Below, one piece after another: positions 1 through 11,530 of a stretch of DNA of 64,000 nt. Every line of letters begins with the position of its first letter. Position 1 is the first letter of the stretch. The DNA comes from Rhynchopus sp. YZ270_cl-10 (Eukaryota; Euglenozoa; Diplonemea; Diplonemida; Diplonemidae), in the NCBI GenBank assembly GCA_964035575.1, contig OZ037907.1, forward strand, positions 1 to 64,000. The letters run 5' to 3'. Both the position numbers and the translations under genes were made by a program. Under the pieces are notes generated by a model. That model did not search any database. It was not told the origin of the DNA and saw nothing but the letters and a program-made list of their open reading frames with translations.

Positions 1-1957
1 TGCGCTTCCCCTGCTGCTCCTCCGACCGGTCTGGAGCAGGACGACTCACCTAGTTAGCTACGGTTCGCATCATCACAGAGAGGTTCCACAGCCCCTGCAC
101 TGCGGCGTCCAAACCGGTCCATGTCCTCTGCAGACGGTGCCACATCTACCTCCACACACGGCTCCCGCTTCAGGGTGGCAATCCCTACACACATAGCACC
201 CCGCTCCAGAAAGGAAGATGCGACCTTTTTCTGGTACGCCACCGCAATGCTCTCCCGGATGCGCAACTCTGCCGACCCTGTTAGGTGTGACGTCTGTCCC
301 GTCGTCAGGCCTCCAAGCTGCGCAATCAAGAGGTTCGCCTCGTCGCCTGCACCCCCGAAGGCTTCAAACGCAATAGGGGAGAACTTGGTGTTGATCTTGT
401 TCAAATCCCGTTTGTGCTTCTCCATTTTGACCTGGCCCGCGTTCTTCGCCGACCAGCCCACAAACTTCGAGGCCCCTGTTCTGTAGGAAGGCAAAGTGGG
501 GCACACGTGGGTGATGTCCAAACAACGAGGTCCATTTTCCGCCACTCCTACTGGGAGGTAGACGTCGCCTGGCCGCTTCTTCGAATCCAAATCCACTCGC
601 ACGGTCTCCTCCAAAGCAGGGTCCAAGCCCGCCCCTTGAGCCGCTCTGTACACCGAATCCCGCAAGGCGTTGTGGCGGGCGACGCGGTGTTTGGAGTAGG
701 GGCAGCCAAAGGTGTGGTCGCCAAAGGAGTCCATGACAACCCTTTTCTGCCCCCCCTGACATGCCGAGCAAGTCGTTCCCTCCGCATGGATGGCCACCCC
801 TAGTCGGAAACGGGTCACAACCGCAAAATCCGCTGAAGACATCTGGTTCCTTGCTGAGGGTGTCGCCGTGAGGTACGTCCCAGAAAGCGGCAGGAGAAGG
901 GACTTCATCCGTGCTCGGTCTCGCATGCAGAGCTGTTGCATCAACTTGTCTGCCTGGGCGTCAATCACCGCAGACGACAGACTCTGCTGCTCCAGGATCT
1001 TCTTCGGCTGGGCCCTGTCCACGTGAAACGCCACCGGTACCCTGGAGTTGTACTCCTCAGCTGCGCTGTTCCATCTCTCCTCATCCCAGGTGAAGGCAGG
1101 GTCCAAGGCCTGCGACAGTTGCAGGTTCCCTGACTGAGAGGCGAGGGACGCAGCCGTCCGATGGTCCACTGTGCGACGGATACCCAGCCCCCCAAGCGCC
1201 ACAGGAAGCGCCGCCTGCGCCCTTGCCAACTCCGGCAGCGCCCCATCCGGGTCATGCAGAAGCGCAGCCAGGCACCTGTCGATCAGGTCGTCAAAAGCCG
1301 TCAGGTACTCCGCGCACTGTGGGATCCCCCGCATGTAGAACACCATGCGGCAGTAGCCTTCGCAGTATCTCAGTACGTAGAAGGCTGCCTGGGAGTCCCC
1401 GAGGTCCACAAGGGCTTCCAGGTTGCGGCGGGAATCGTCCACCTTCCGGGCCATGTACTCCTCGCAGAATGCCGCAGACCCAATGGGGATGCCCAAGAAA
1501 TCGAACCCATCCACATCCAACAGCCGGAACCCGCCTTCACCCATGGCGTCCTGTCCACCCTCGGTCAACGTGAACCCCACCGCCTTGAGCTCCTCCGCGG
1601 AGACGCCACCAGTGGAGATGAGCTCACACTTGCTCGCGTTCACCTCCAACCCCAGTTCGGAGCTACGAGTGCACAGAACCTTGTACGCCTCGAAAACCGC
1701 CTTAGGGGACCCCCGCAGAGAGCCGTCATCGAGGTACCACAAAGTCCCATCCAGGCCTGGGTGCCCCTTCAGCTCTAGCGCCATCTGGTGGATGGTCAGG
1801 GAGAAGAGAAGCGGGCCCAAAGGATCTCCTTGTTGAGCTCCGCGCTGAGACTTTATGGTATCCCCACCATAAAACAGGCTGGAGTGCTCCAGGTAACACC
1901 ATCGCACCCATGGGGCCAGCTCGGGGAGGTTCGCGTCGACCGCTCTTAGCATCGACA
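1..1957 (-). mobile_element. Non-LTR retrotransposon, 5'-truncated copy 1 (3' end off the window)
   Basis: This is a partial LINE copy running leftwards out of the window. It begins inside the reverse transcriptase, just before the conserved RAVDANLPELAPW segment, at exactly the same base as copy 2. The frame stays open through the YLDD catalytic box, the C-terminal Cys/His cluster and the endonuclease motif RPGDVYLP...LDITH, and stops at position 54 after CDDANRS. There copy 2 continues with PDDDVSRPADRSEEQ. DNA homologous to copy 2 continues left of this stop, so the stop is a local change and not the natural end. The stretch at 54-200 differs from copy 2 at many bases while the rest is almost identical, so this copy has diverged locally. 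It has no start codon of its own and is presumably dead. Confidence 0.9.
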
Positions 1958-2017
1958 ACCCCTTGTCTGGACATCTAGCTGTTTACATACTCGCTTGACT
2001 AGTAAGTACCCCCTCTG
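1958..2017 (-). repeat. 60-bp LINE spacer/3' tail between copies 2 and 1
   Basis: In the minus sense this lies just after the stop codon of copy 2 and ends at the truncation point of copy 1. It is identical to the segment at 4306-4365. It is probably the element's short 3' untranslated tail; no poly(A) tract or target duplication is seen at either junction. Confidence 0.7.
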
Positions 2018-4305
2018 TCACTGGATGTAGATAAAAAAAGCGAGCCTAGGGCCCTGGACCTTCTTCACTGCCGCCTGGCGCAGACCCTCCACCGACAAAT
2101 CCGTGCGCCCGGTGGCGAAGAGCAAAGCCTCAAAAGCACAGTCCCCAGCCACAAACGACCAAGTCACCTTCGAGGCTCCCAGCTTGGCCGCCAGTTCCGT
2201 CGCCCGAGGCCTCTGCGCTGCCGGGCACTCACGCAAAAACTCCCACTCACGCACCACATCGAGACCAGGCCCTTCCGGAATCACGGTGGCCGAATCGAAC
2301 CTCCCGGTCCGCTTCCTCGGTGGCTCCACGTGATCCGGCTTCACGTCCCTCTTGCGCTTCCCCTGCTGCTCCTCCGACCGGTCTGCAGGACGACTCACAT
2401 CGTCGTCAGGGTTCGCATCGTCACAGAGAGGTTCCACGGCCCCTGCACTGCGGCGTCCAAACCGGTCCATGTCCTCTGCAGACGGTGCCACACCAGCATC
2501 CTCACACGGCTTCATCTTCAAGGTGTCGATCCCTACACACATAGCACCCCGCTCCAGAAAGGAAGATGCGACCTTTTTCTGGTACGCCACCGCAATGCTC
2601 TCCCGGATGCGCAACTCTGCCGACCCTGTCAGGTGCGACGTCTGTCCTGTCGTCAGGCCTCCAAGCTGCGCAATCAAGAGGTTCGCCTCGTCGCCTGCAC
2701 CCCCGAAGGCTTCAAACGCAATAGGGGAGAACTTGGTGTTGATCTTGTTCAAATCCCGTTTGTGCTTCTCCATTTTGACCTGGCCCGCGTTCTTCGCCGA
2801 CCAGCCCACAAACTTCGAGGCCCCTGTTCTGTAGGAAGGCAAAGTGGGGCACACGTGGGTGATGTCCAAACAACGAGGTCCATTTTCCGCCACTCCTACT
2901 GGGAGGTAGACGTCGCCTGGCCGCTTCTTCGAATCCAAATCCACTCGCACGGTCTCCTCCAAAGCAGGGTCCAAGCCCGCCCCTTGAGCCGCTCTGTACA
3001 CCGAATCCCGCAAGGCGTTGTGGCGGGCGACGCGGTGTTTGGAGTAGGGGCAGCCAAAGGTGTGGTCGCCAAAGGAGTCCATGACAACCCTTTTCTGCCC
3101 CCCCTGACATGCCGAGCAAGTCGTTCCCTCCGCATGGATGGCCACCCCTAGTCGGAAACGGGTCACAACCGCAAAATCCGCTGAAGACATCTGGTTCCTT
3201 GCTGAGGGTGTCGCCGTGAGGTACGTCCCAGAAAGCGGCAGGAGAAGGGACTTCATCCGTGCTCGGTCTCGCATGCAGAGCTGTTGCATCAACTTGTCTG
3301 CCTGGGCGTCAATCACCGCAGACGACAGACTCTGCTGCTCCAGGATCTTCTTCGGCTGGGCCCTGTCCACGTGAAACGCCACCGGTACCCTGGAGTTGTA
3401 CTCCTCAGCTGCGCTGTTCCATCTCTCCTCATCCCAGGTGAAGGCAGGGTCCAAGGCCTGCGACAGTTGCAGGTTCCCTGACTGAGAGGCGAGGGACGCA
3501 GCCGTCCGATGGTCCACTGTGCGACGGATACCCAGCCCCCCAAGCGCCACAGGAAGCGCCGCCTGCGCCCTTGCCAACTCCGGCAGCGCCCCATCCGGGT
3601 CATGCAGAAGCGCAGCCAGGCACCTGTCGATCAGGTCGTCAAAAGCCGTCAGGTACTCCGCGCACTGTGGGATCCCCCGCATGTAGAACACCATGCGGCA
3701 GTAGCCTTCGCAGTATCTCAGTACGTAGAAGGCTGCCTGGGAGTCCCCGAGGTCCACAAGGGCTTCCAGGTTGCGGCGGGAATCGTCCACCTTCCGGGCC
3801 ATGTACTCCTCGCAGAATGCCGCAGACCCAATGGGGATGCCCAAGAAATCGAACCCATCCACATCCAACAGCCGGAACCCGCCTTCACCCATGGCGTCCT
3901 GTCCACCCTCGGTCAACGTGAACCCCACCGCCTTGAGCTCCTCCGCGGAGACGCCACCAGTGGAGATGAGCTCACACTTGCTCGCGTTCACCTCCAACCC
4001 CAGTTCGGAGCTACGAGTGCACAGAACCTTGTACGCCTCGAAAACCGCCTTAGGGGACCCCCGCAGAGAGCCGTCATCGAGGTACCACAAAGTCCCATCC
4101 AGGCCTGGGTGCCCCTTCAGCTCTAGCGCCATCTGGTGGATGGTCAGGGAGAAGAGAAGCGGGCCCAAAGGATCTCCTTGTTGAGCTCCGCGCTGAGACT
4201 TTATGGTATCCCCACCATAAAACAGGCTGGAGTGCTCCAGGTAACACCATCGCACCCATGGGGCCAGCTCGGGGAGGTTCGCGTCGACCGCTCTTAGCAT
4301 CGACA
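2018..4305 (-). mobile_element. Non-LTR retrotransposon, 5'-truncated copy 2
   Basis: This 2288-bp partial copy is open from mid reverse transcriptase to the natural stop (762 codons, no ATG at its truncated 5' end). It contains the YLDD active-site box, the CSAC...H...C...RHN zinc-type cluster, the PD-(D/E)XK-like restriction-type endonuclease segment (RPGDVY, LDITH), a basic linker, and a C-terminal GDCAFEALLFATG segment resembling the catalytic Cys start of an OTU protease. It joins copy 3 with the same 60-bp spacer that separates it from copy 1. Copies 1 and 2 share variants absent from copy 3 (for example EHSSLFYGGDTIKS against EPSSLFYGGDTIRS), so they are closest relatives and probably arose by tandem duplication of the 2348-bp unit. 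Confidence 0.9.
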
Positions 4306-4365
4306 ACCCCTTGTCTGGACATCTAGCTGTTTACATACTCGCTTGACTAGTAAGTACCCCCTCTG
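4306..4365 (-). repeat. 60-bp LINE spacer/3' tail between copies 3 and 2
   Basis: Same sequence as 1958-2017. It follows the stop codon of the long copy (TGA at 4366-4368, minus strand) and ends where the reverse transcriptase of copy 2 begins. The junction is at 4305/4306, equivalent to 6653 in the long copy. Confidence 0.7.
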
Positions 4366-7300
4366 TCACTGGATGTAGATAAAAAAAGCGAGCCTAGGGC
4401 CCTGGACCTTCTTCACTGCCGCCTGGCGCAGACCCTCCACCGACAAATCCGTGCGCCCGGTGGCGAAGAGCAAAGCCTCAAAAGCACAGTCCCCAGCCAC
4501 AAACGACCAAGTCACCTTCGAGGCTCCCAGCTTGGCCGCCAGTTCCGTCGCCCGAGGCCTCTGCGCTGCCGGGCACTCACGCAAAAACTCCCACTCACGC
4601 ACCACATCGAGACCAGGCCCTTCCGGAATCACGGTGGCCGAATCGAACCTCCCGGTCCGCTTCCTCGGTGGCTCCACGTGATCCGGCTTCACGTCCCTCT
4701 TGCGCTTCCCCTGCTGCTCCTCCGACCGGTCTGCAGGACGACTCACATCGTCGTCAGGGTTCGCATCGTCACAGAGAGGTTCCACGGCCCCTGCACTGCG
4801 GCGTCCAAACCGGTCCATGTCCTCTGCAGACGGTGCCACACCAGCATCCTCACACGGCTTCATCTTCAAGGTGTCGATCCCTACACACATAGCACCCCGC
4901 TCCAGAAAGGAAGATGCGACCTTTTTCTGGTACGCCACCGCAATGCTCTCCCGGATGCGCAACTCTGCCGACCCTGTCAGGTGCGACGTCTGTCCTGTCG
5001 TCAGGCCTCCAAGCTGCGCAATCAAGAGGTTCGCCTCGTCGCCTGCACCCCCGAAGGCTTCAAACGCAATAGGGGAGAACTTGGTGTTGATCTTGTTCAA
5101 ATCCCGTTCGTGCTTCTCCCTTTTGACCTGGCCCGCGTTCTTCGCCGACCAGCCCACAAACTTCGAGGCCCCTGTTCTGTAGGAAGGCAAAGTGGGGCAC
5201 ACGTGGGTGATGTCCAAACAACGAGGTCCATTTTCCGCCACTCCTACTGGGAGGTAGACGTCGCCTGGCCGCTTCTTCGAATCCAAATCCACTCGCACGG
5301 TCTCCTCCAAAGCAGGGTCCAAGCCCGCCCCTTGAGCCGCTCTGTACACCGAATCCCGCAAGGCGTTGTGGCGGGCGACGCGGTGTTTGGAGTAGGGGCA
5401 GCCAAAGGTGTGGTCGCCAAAGGAGTCCATGACAACCCTTTTCTGCCCCCCCTGACATGCCGAGCAAGTCGTTCCCTCCGCATGGATGGCCACCCCTAGT
5501 CGGAAACGGGTCACAACCGCAAAATCCGCTGAAGACATCTGGTTCCTTGCTGAGGGTGTCGCCGTGAGGTACGTCCCAGAAAGCGGCAGGAGAAGGGACT
5601 TCATCCGTGCTCGGTCTCGCATGCAGAGCTGTTGCATCAACTTGTCTGCCTGGGCGTCAATCACCGCAGACGACAGACTCTGCTGCTCCAGGATCTTCTT
5701 CGGCTGGGCCCTGTCCACGTGAAACGCCACCGGTACCCTGGAGTTGTACTCCTCAGCTGCGCTGTTCCATCTCTCCTCATCCCAGGTGAAGGCAGGGTCC
5801 AAGGCCTGCGACAGTTGCAGGTTCCCTGACTGAGAGGCGAGGGACGCAGCCGTCCGATGGTCCACTGTGCGACGGATACCCAGCCCCCCAAGCGCCACAG
5901 GAAGCGCCGCCTGCGCCCTTGCCAACTCCGGCAGCGCCCCATCCGGGTCATGCAGAAGCGCAGCCAGGCACCTGTCGATCAGGTCGTCAAAAGCCGTCAG
6001 GTACTCCGCACACTGTGGGATCCCCCGCATGTAGAACACCATGCGGCAGTAGCCTTCGCAGTATCTCAGTACGTAGAAGGCTGCCTGGGAGTCCCCGAGG
6101 TCCACAAGGGCTTCCAGGTTGCGGCGGGAATCGTCCACCTTCCGGGCCATGTACTCCTCGCAGAAAGCCGCAGACCCAATGGGGATGCCCAAGAAATCGA
6201 ACCCATCCACATCCAACAGCCGGAACCCGCCTTCACCCATGGCGTCCTGTCCACCCTCGGTCAACGTGAACCCCACCGCCTTGAGCTCCTCCGTGGAGAC
6301 GCCACCAGTGGAGATGAGCTCACACTTGTTCGCGTTCACCTCCAACCCCAGTTCGGAGCTACGAGTGCGCAGAACCTGGTACGCCTCAAAAACCGCCTTA
6401 GGGGACCCCCGCAGAGAGCCGTCATCGAGGTACCACAAAGTCCCATCCAGGCCTGGGTGCCCCTTCAGCTCTAGCGCCATCTGGTGGATGGTCAGGGAGA
6501 AGAGAAGCGGGCCCAAGGGATCTCCTTGTTGAGCTCCGCGCTGTGACCTTATGGTATCTCCACCATAAAACAGGCTGGAGGGCTCCAGGTAACACCATCG
6601 CACCCATGGGGCCAGCTCGGGGAGGTTCGCGTCGACCGCTCTTAGCATCGACAGGCGGTCTACGCAGTTGAACGCGTTACGGTAGTCAATTTTCAAAATG
6701 ACTTTACCTTTTCCGCGGTTGCGCACGGCGTACTGCGAGATAACATCAGTCGCCACTGCCGCCCCCCTTGCCGTTGCCACCCCCACCTGGTTCCCTCGAA
6801 GAAGAAGCGTCCTAGCAGGCACCCGCACTCGCGCCGACAGAATCTTTCCCACCAGTCTGCGGAGAGTGTCCCCAACCGCAATCGGTCGCACGTCCTCCTC
6901 CAGGCCCGGCCCCTTTGCAGGCTTCCGGAGAGCCACCAAGTTAGCGCCGGCGAAGAACTCAGCCACCTCCACTGGAGCATTTCCTCGTGCCAAAGACGTC
7001 AACACTGCGGCCAGCGCTGCCAAAGTGCCCTTAGCCCGCCTCTGTAGGCAAAGTGTACGAAGGTGCGCGCCCGTCACGTTCGAGGGACCCGCCGCCGATG
7101 ACTTCGGCATGCTCCGCAGGGCCTTCATCACCTCCACCACTGTCACCGGTGGGACCTCCTGAGGCTGGGGCCAATCCGCCTGCTCCAGGGCCTTGGAGTC
7201 GGCAGCGGCTGGGTGCTTCGTCTGAAGCTTTTCCAGCGTCGCCGGTGTCTGTGGGGCGAGGCCGTCGCTGGTAGCGCAAGACATGGCCTGGCTCGGGAGT

Positions 7301-10300
7301 CCTGCTCTCGCTTTGGCGATGGTGCGCTTCCGTCTCCCTTCGTCAGTGTCCTCATCCGACCACCCAGAGGGCCTTGGCTTCCGCTCCTCTACCGTTTGCT
7401 CCCACAGGGCGACATACTGGCCAGCCTTCCAAGCCTCCAAGTCCTTCCCCCAGGTGCTCGTCAAACGTCGCTCCTGGTCCTTGCCCCCTCGTTCTGTCCG
7501 TGTCCGGTGCAACACAGTGAAGAACAGTGCAAGGCGCTTCCAGGCCACCTCGTCTTGGTACTCAAGGATGTCCATAAGAACCCTCAGGAAGAGCTCGCTG
7601 TACAGCTGCAGGTGTTTGTCTGGGCACCCGCCCTTCAGCTGGATCCTGGTGGTCCCTATGACTTCAAAGGAGGGGAGGTCATCCTGATCTGTCAGCATTC
7701 CTCGACTGGAGGGAGACGGAGCGGTGAAGCCTTCTTCGCCAAAGTGCACCGTACAGGTGTTGCAGACCTCCTTGCTCTGCGGCAATAGCATGTCGCACTG
7801 ATCGTTCGCACAGCGCGACATGCCCAAGTGGCCCAACAGCTCGTCGGGGATGTACGCCCCATCCGCCTGGTGGCGACGCATGTGCTGCAGCAAGCCCTTA
7901 CGAGACAGGCCCCCGACCGCATCACTCGAAGACAAAATTCCCGCTCTGCATCCATCAAAGGGGCAGAACACCCGATCCGCATTGATGTGTCCCAGCTTGG
8001 TAGCCAGGGGGGCGGTGGTGGTGGTGTTGGTGGGGATGATGCCATCCAAATGCGCTGTGTCCAGCACTGCCTGCCGAGCCTCCTTCCTCATCTTCTCTGC
8101 CATCCCCTCCTTGGTCTTCCCCACCTCCGGGACAAGCTCCACTGCCTCAAAGTGAGAGTCACAGAGAGCGATGACGACCGTGGGAAGTTTCGCTTGGAAG
8201 CTCTCCGCGTACGACTTGGCGACTCTTTTGCTACCAGGGGTGATGCGCACGAGGGGGTTCTCTTCCGATGCCTGCACCACCACGATGTTGATGCGGGATG
8301 CTGTCGCGGTGAGCTGAAGCCCCAAGTGGTTGAGGTGGGCCTCGCCGGTCACACCATTGGCAAACTCCGTCATGGCCTCCTGCGACCCCAGCACCTGCAC
8401 CAGGCGGTTCGACACCTCCACTGCTGTGTCATACAGCTGCTTGCGCATTGCCCTCACGTCCGGCTGCGTGTCGTGGTCCCAGAGGTGTAGTGCCACATAA
8501 CCACAATCATTAGTAGACACGTTGGGGATGCGTTTAGCTCCAAACTTCGCCAGAGTCGCGTCCACAGACACCGCCTGCTCTGTATACGCAGGAGCGTTCA
8601 CGTTTGCGCACCCACCGGTCAACGCAAACGGGGACAAGCTTACCGGGTGCTCCGGATCAGCAGGGGCAGGGCGCAGGTCCCAGGGCGTCACCGCTCGCCA
8701 CAACAACGACAGCAAGACCAGTAGGGACACCGCCAGCATGCCAAATGCCATCCCGATCCTACGAGTCCACCTGCGTGCTGCCACACGGCGCACCTCCAAG
8801 AGAAGAACCCAGCCAAGTGGGCGCGCGACGCCGACCAGTGCCACAAAACCCGCCAAACAACCACCTGCGGACCATGCAACCCACACCCACTCGGCTGCAC
8901 GCACCGACAACTGACCCACCCCCATCACACTGGCTCTCACCAAGCTGGCAGCCACTCGGATCCCTCCGGTCCATCGGTGCACTCGCTCGCTCGCCCCTTC
9001 CAGCCACCGCCACCCCCTGCGTGCGCGGCACAGTCCCCGCAGCAGACCCACCCCCAGCACCTCCGCGTCCCGAAACAGCGCACAACCCAAAGCATGTGGC
9101 GCTGACCTCCCAAGCTCAGACCCCACAAAAACCAGAACCCAGATGGCCACACACTGCAAAGCACCTCTCAACGCATCGGCGACCCTGATCCTGCGGAAAA
9201 CTGGGTGCGCTGCCGGGGAGGGCGGACGATTGCAGGGCGCCTTGCGCCGACGGAGCCTGCCCGCCTGTGACTTGGTCCAGTTCAAGGACCGGTGTCCTCG
9301 TCGCGTCCTCCTGGTCCTCCTGCCCACCAGCCACAAAATGAGATGACTGAGGGTAGGGGCGCGTCTGTCCTTCCACAGATCCAGGACCGCGAACGACACA
9401 AACACTCCCCACTCAGGTGCCTCGGCTACCCAGCAGGGGTCAGGCTGACGCAAGGAGGTGAAGACCTCCCAGAGGTTGCACCACCAGTCGAACCAAAACT
9501 CTATCTGTACACACCCCTTTTGCCACACCCGCATCATCACACAGCCACTCTGTCCTTCTCGCCCCGCAAGGCTGACCCCGAACACCAGCATACCTCGCTC
9601 ACCACCCCCTAGGTTGTTGTCGCTGATGTTGTTGCTGCGTCTGCTGTTGATGTTGGTGCTGCTGTTGGACCTGCTGTTGGAACTGCTGCTGCAGAAGTCT
9701 TTGGAACTGCAGTTGAAACTGCTGTTGTGCCTGCTGTTGGAACTGCTGCTGGAACTGCTTTTGGAGACGCTGTTGGAACCGCTGCTGCAGAAGTCTGTGG
9801 AACTGCTGTTGAAACTGCTGTTAAGCCTACTGTTGGAACTGCTGTTGGACCTGCCGTTGGAGCTGCTGCCGCAGAAGTCCTTGCTGATGAAACTGCTGTT
9901 GTGCCTGCTGTTGTGCCTGTTGCTGGAACTGCTTTTGGAAACGCTGTTGGAACTGCTGCTGCAGAAGCCATTGGAACTGCTGTTGAAACTGCTGTTGTTG
10001 TGCCTGCTGTTGGAACTGCTGCTGGACCTGCTGTTGGAACCGCTGCTGCAGAAGTCTGTGGAACTGCTGTTGAAACTGCTGTTAAGCCTACTGTTGGAAC
10101 TGCTGTTGGACCTGCCGTTAGAGCTGCTGCCGCAGAAGTCCTTGCTGTTGAAACTGCTGTTGTTGAGCCTGCTGTTGGAACTGCTGATGGACCTGCCGTT
10201 GGAGCTGCTGCTGCAGAAGTCTTTGGAACTGCAGTTGAAACTGCTGTTGTGCCTGCTGTTGGAACTGCTGCTGGAACTGCTTTTGGAAACGCTCGTGGAA

Positions 10301-10790
10301 CTGCTGCTGCAGAAGCCGTTGGAACTGCTGTTTAAACTGCTGTTGTGCCTGCTGTTGGAACTGCTGTTGGACCTGCTGTTGGAACCGCTGCTGCAGAAGC
10401 CTTTGGAACTGCTGGTGAAAAAGCTGTAGAGCCTGCTGTTGGAACTGCTGCTGTAAAGGCCTTTGGAACTGCTGCTGCTGCACACCAGGGGTGATACTGG
10501 GACCCCACCCAGGACTCCGAAGATTTCGTTTTTGCTGCTATCACAGTTGCAGCCACTGATGTGGTTGGGCATACATTGCCTCTTTTTGGGGATATCATGG
10601 GGGGAAGGGGGGTGTGGGTTGTTATGACAACAGTTCTTTGCTTTGTTGCCTCCACACACATTTTTGTTGCTGCTATCAAAGCTGCAGCTGCTTGGGTTGT
10701 TGGGCTCAAGAGGCCTCTTTTTGGGGTAAAAAAGGGGGGGAAGGGGGCTCCTGCTACTGCTGTTGATGCAGCTTAAGTTGTTGCTCCTGT

Positions 10791-10855
<65 letters not shown>

Positions 10856-11202
10856 CTGCAGTTGCAGCTGGTGTAGCATATGTTGTTGCTGCTGTTGCTG
10901 CTGCTGCTGCTGTTGCTGCTGTTGCTGCTGTTGCTGCTGTTGCTGCTGTTGCTGCTGTTGCTGCTGTTGCTGCTGTTGCTGCTGTTGCTGCCGTTGTTGC
11001 TGTTGCTGCCGTTGTTGCTGCTGCTGCAGTTGCAGCTGGTGTAGTATATGCTGCTGTTGCTGCTGTTGCTGCTGTTGCTGCTGTTGCTGCTGTTGCTGCT
11101 GTTGCTGCTCTTGTTGTTGCTGCTGGTGTAGCTCCTGCTGCTGCTGCTGATGCAGACATGCAGCACCACCCACAACGCCCCCAAAAGGGCCTTCCTCCTC
11201 AT
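4366..11202 (-). CDS. LINE polyprotein: OTU-like, zinc finger, reverse transcriptase, restriction-like endonuclease
   Basis: A single open frame of 2278 codons from the first ATG (11202); the frame is open further upstream only from a TTG. Order from the N terminus: Ser/Asn repeats (about 11150-9610), an Arg- and hydrophobic-rich linker (9600-8560), an OTU-like domain with NDCGYVALHLW and later CDSHFEAVEL as candidate Cys and His (about 8520-8130), a C2H2 finger CPFDGC...HMRRH (about 7975-7880) and a Cys-rich knuckle, reverse transcriptase with YLDDGS near 6430, a CSAC...H...C...RHN cluster (about 5480-5350), the endonuclease motif RPGDVY...LDITH (about 5270-5205), and a second OTU-like start GDCAFEALL near the C terminus. 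A reverse transcriptase with a C-terminal restriction-like endonuclease is the R2/CRE-type layout of early non-LTR elements. The frame looks intact, so this may be a recently active copy. The true 5' end and promoter were not found. Confidence 0.85.
9610..10480 (-). repeat. Imperfect 27-30 bp repeats built on CTG/TTG triplets, inside the LINE frame
   Basis: Degenerate repeats of CTGCTGTTGGAACTG-like units with a longer period marked by CTGCAGAAG. The minus-strand frames give Ser/Asn/Cys-rich, Gln/Phe/Leu-rich and Ala/Thr/Val-rich proteins, and the plus strand gives Leu-rich ones, so open frames here carry little evidence of coding. The Ser/Asn frame is the one continuous with the reverse transcriptase. 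Confidence 0.8.
10770..11150 (-). repeat. GTT/GCT triplet microsatellite (Ser/Asn, Gln or Ala/Thr by frame)
   Basis: Mostly (GTTGCTGCT)n on the plus strand, broken by two copies of a CAGTTGCAGCTGGTGTAG-like unit (near 10860 and 11030). It encodes Ser-Ser-Asn runs in the long frame and long polyglutamine in the next frame. Confidence 0.9.
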
Positions 11203-11530
11203 TTTTAAAAAAGCAAAAACCAAAAAACGAAAACAAAGAAGGACAAGACACACTACGCCTTGCGCTTCGCCGGCCTGCACTCCTCTACCGTTGCCCAGGG
11301 ACCGCCCCGTGGAGGCGTACAAGGCTCACAATAAAACAAAGGAAAGGGGGAGGGAGGGAGGGTAAAAAGAAAGGACAAGTGTGTTGTAATGTGTAAAAAA
11401 TGGTCCCCTGTTTTTAGGATTTACATCATATGAGAGTAGTTCCGCCTTTGGGCCACACCGCAAACCGGTCAGAGAAAAGGTAAGTTTTTAAGTTTTGACA
11501 CTGATGGCATGCTTCAGAGCACAGATATAT
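11203..11530. other. Spacer between LINE frame and minisatellite
   Basis: Purine-rich on the plus strand, with GGGAGGGAGGGAGGG near 11350. The upstream extension of the LINE frame through 11322 has no ATG. Nothing else is recognised. Confidence 0.5.

Noticed and set aside
54-9412. Many shorter overlapping frames across the LINE copies
   Set aside because: They are shadows of the reverse transcriptase frame and recur only because the copies are repeated.
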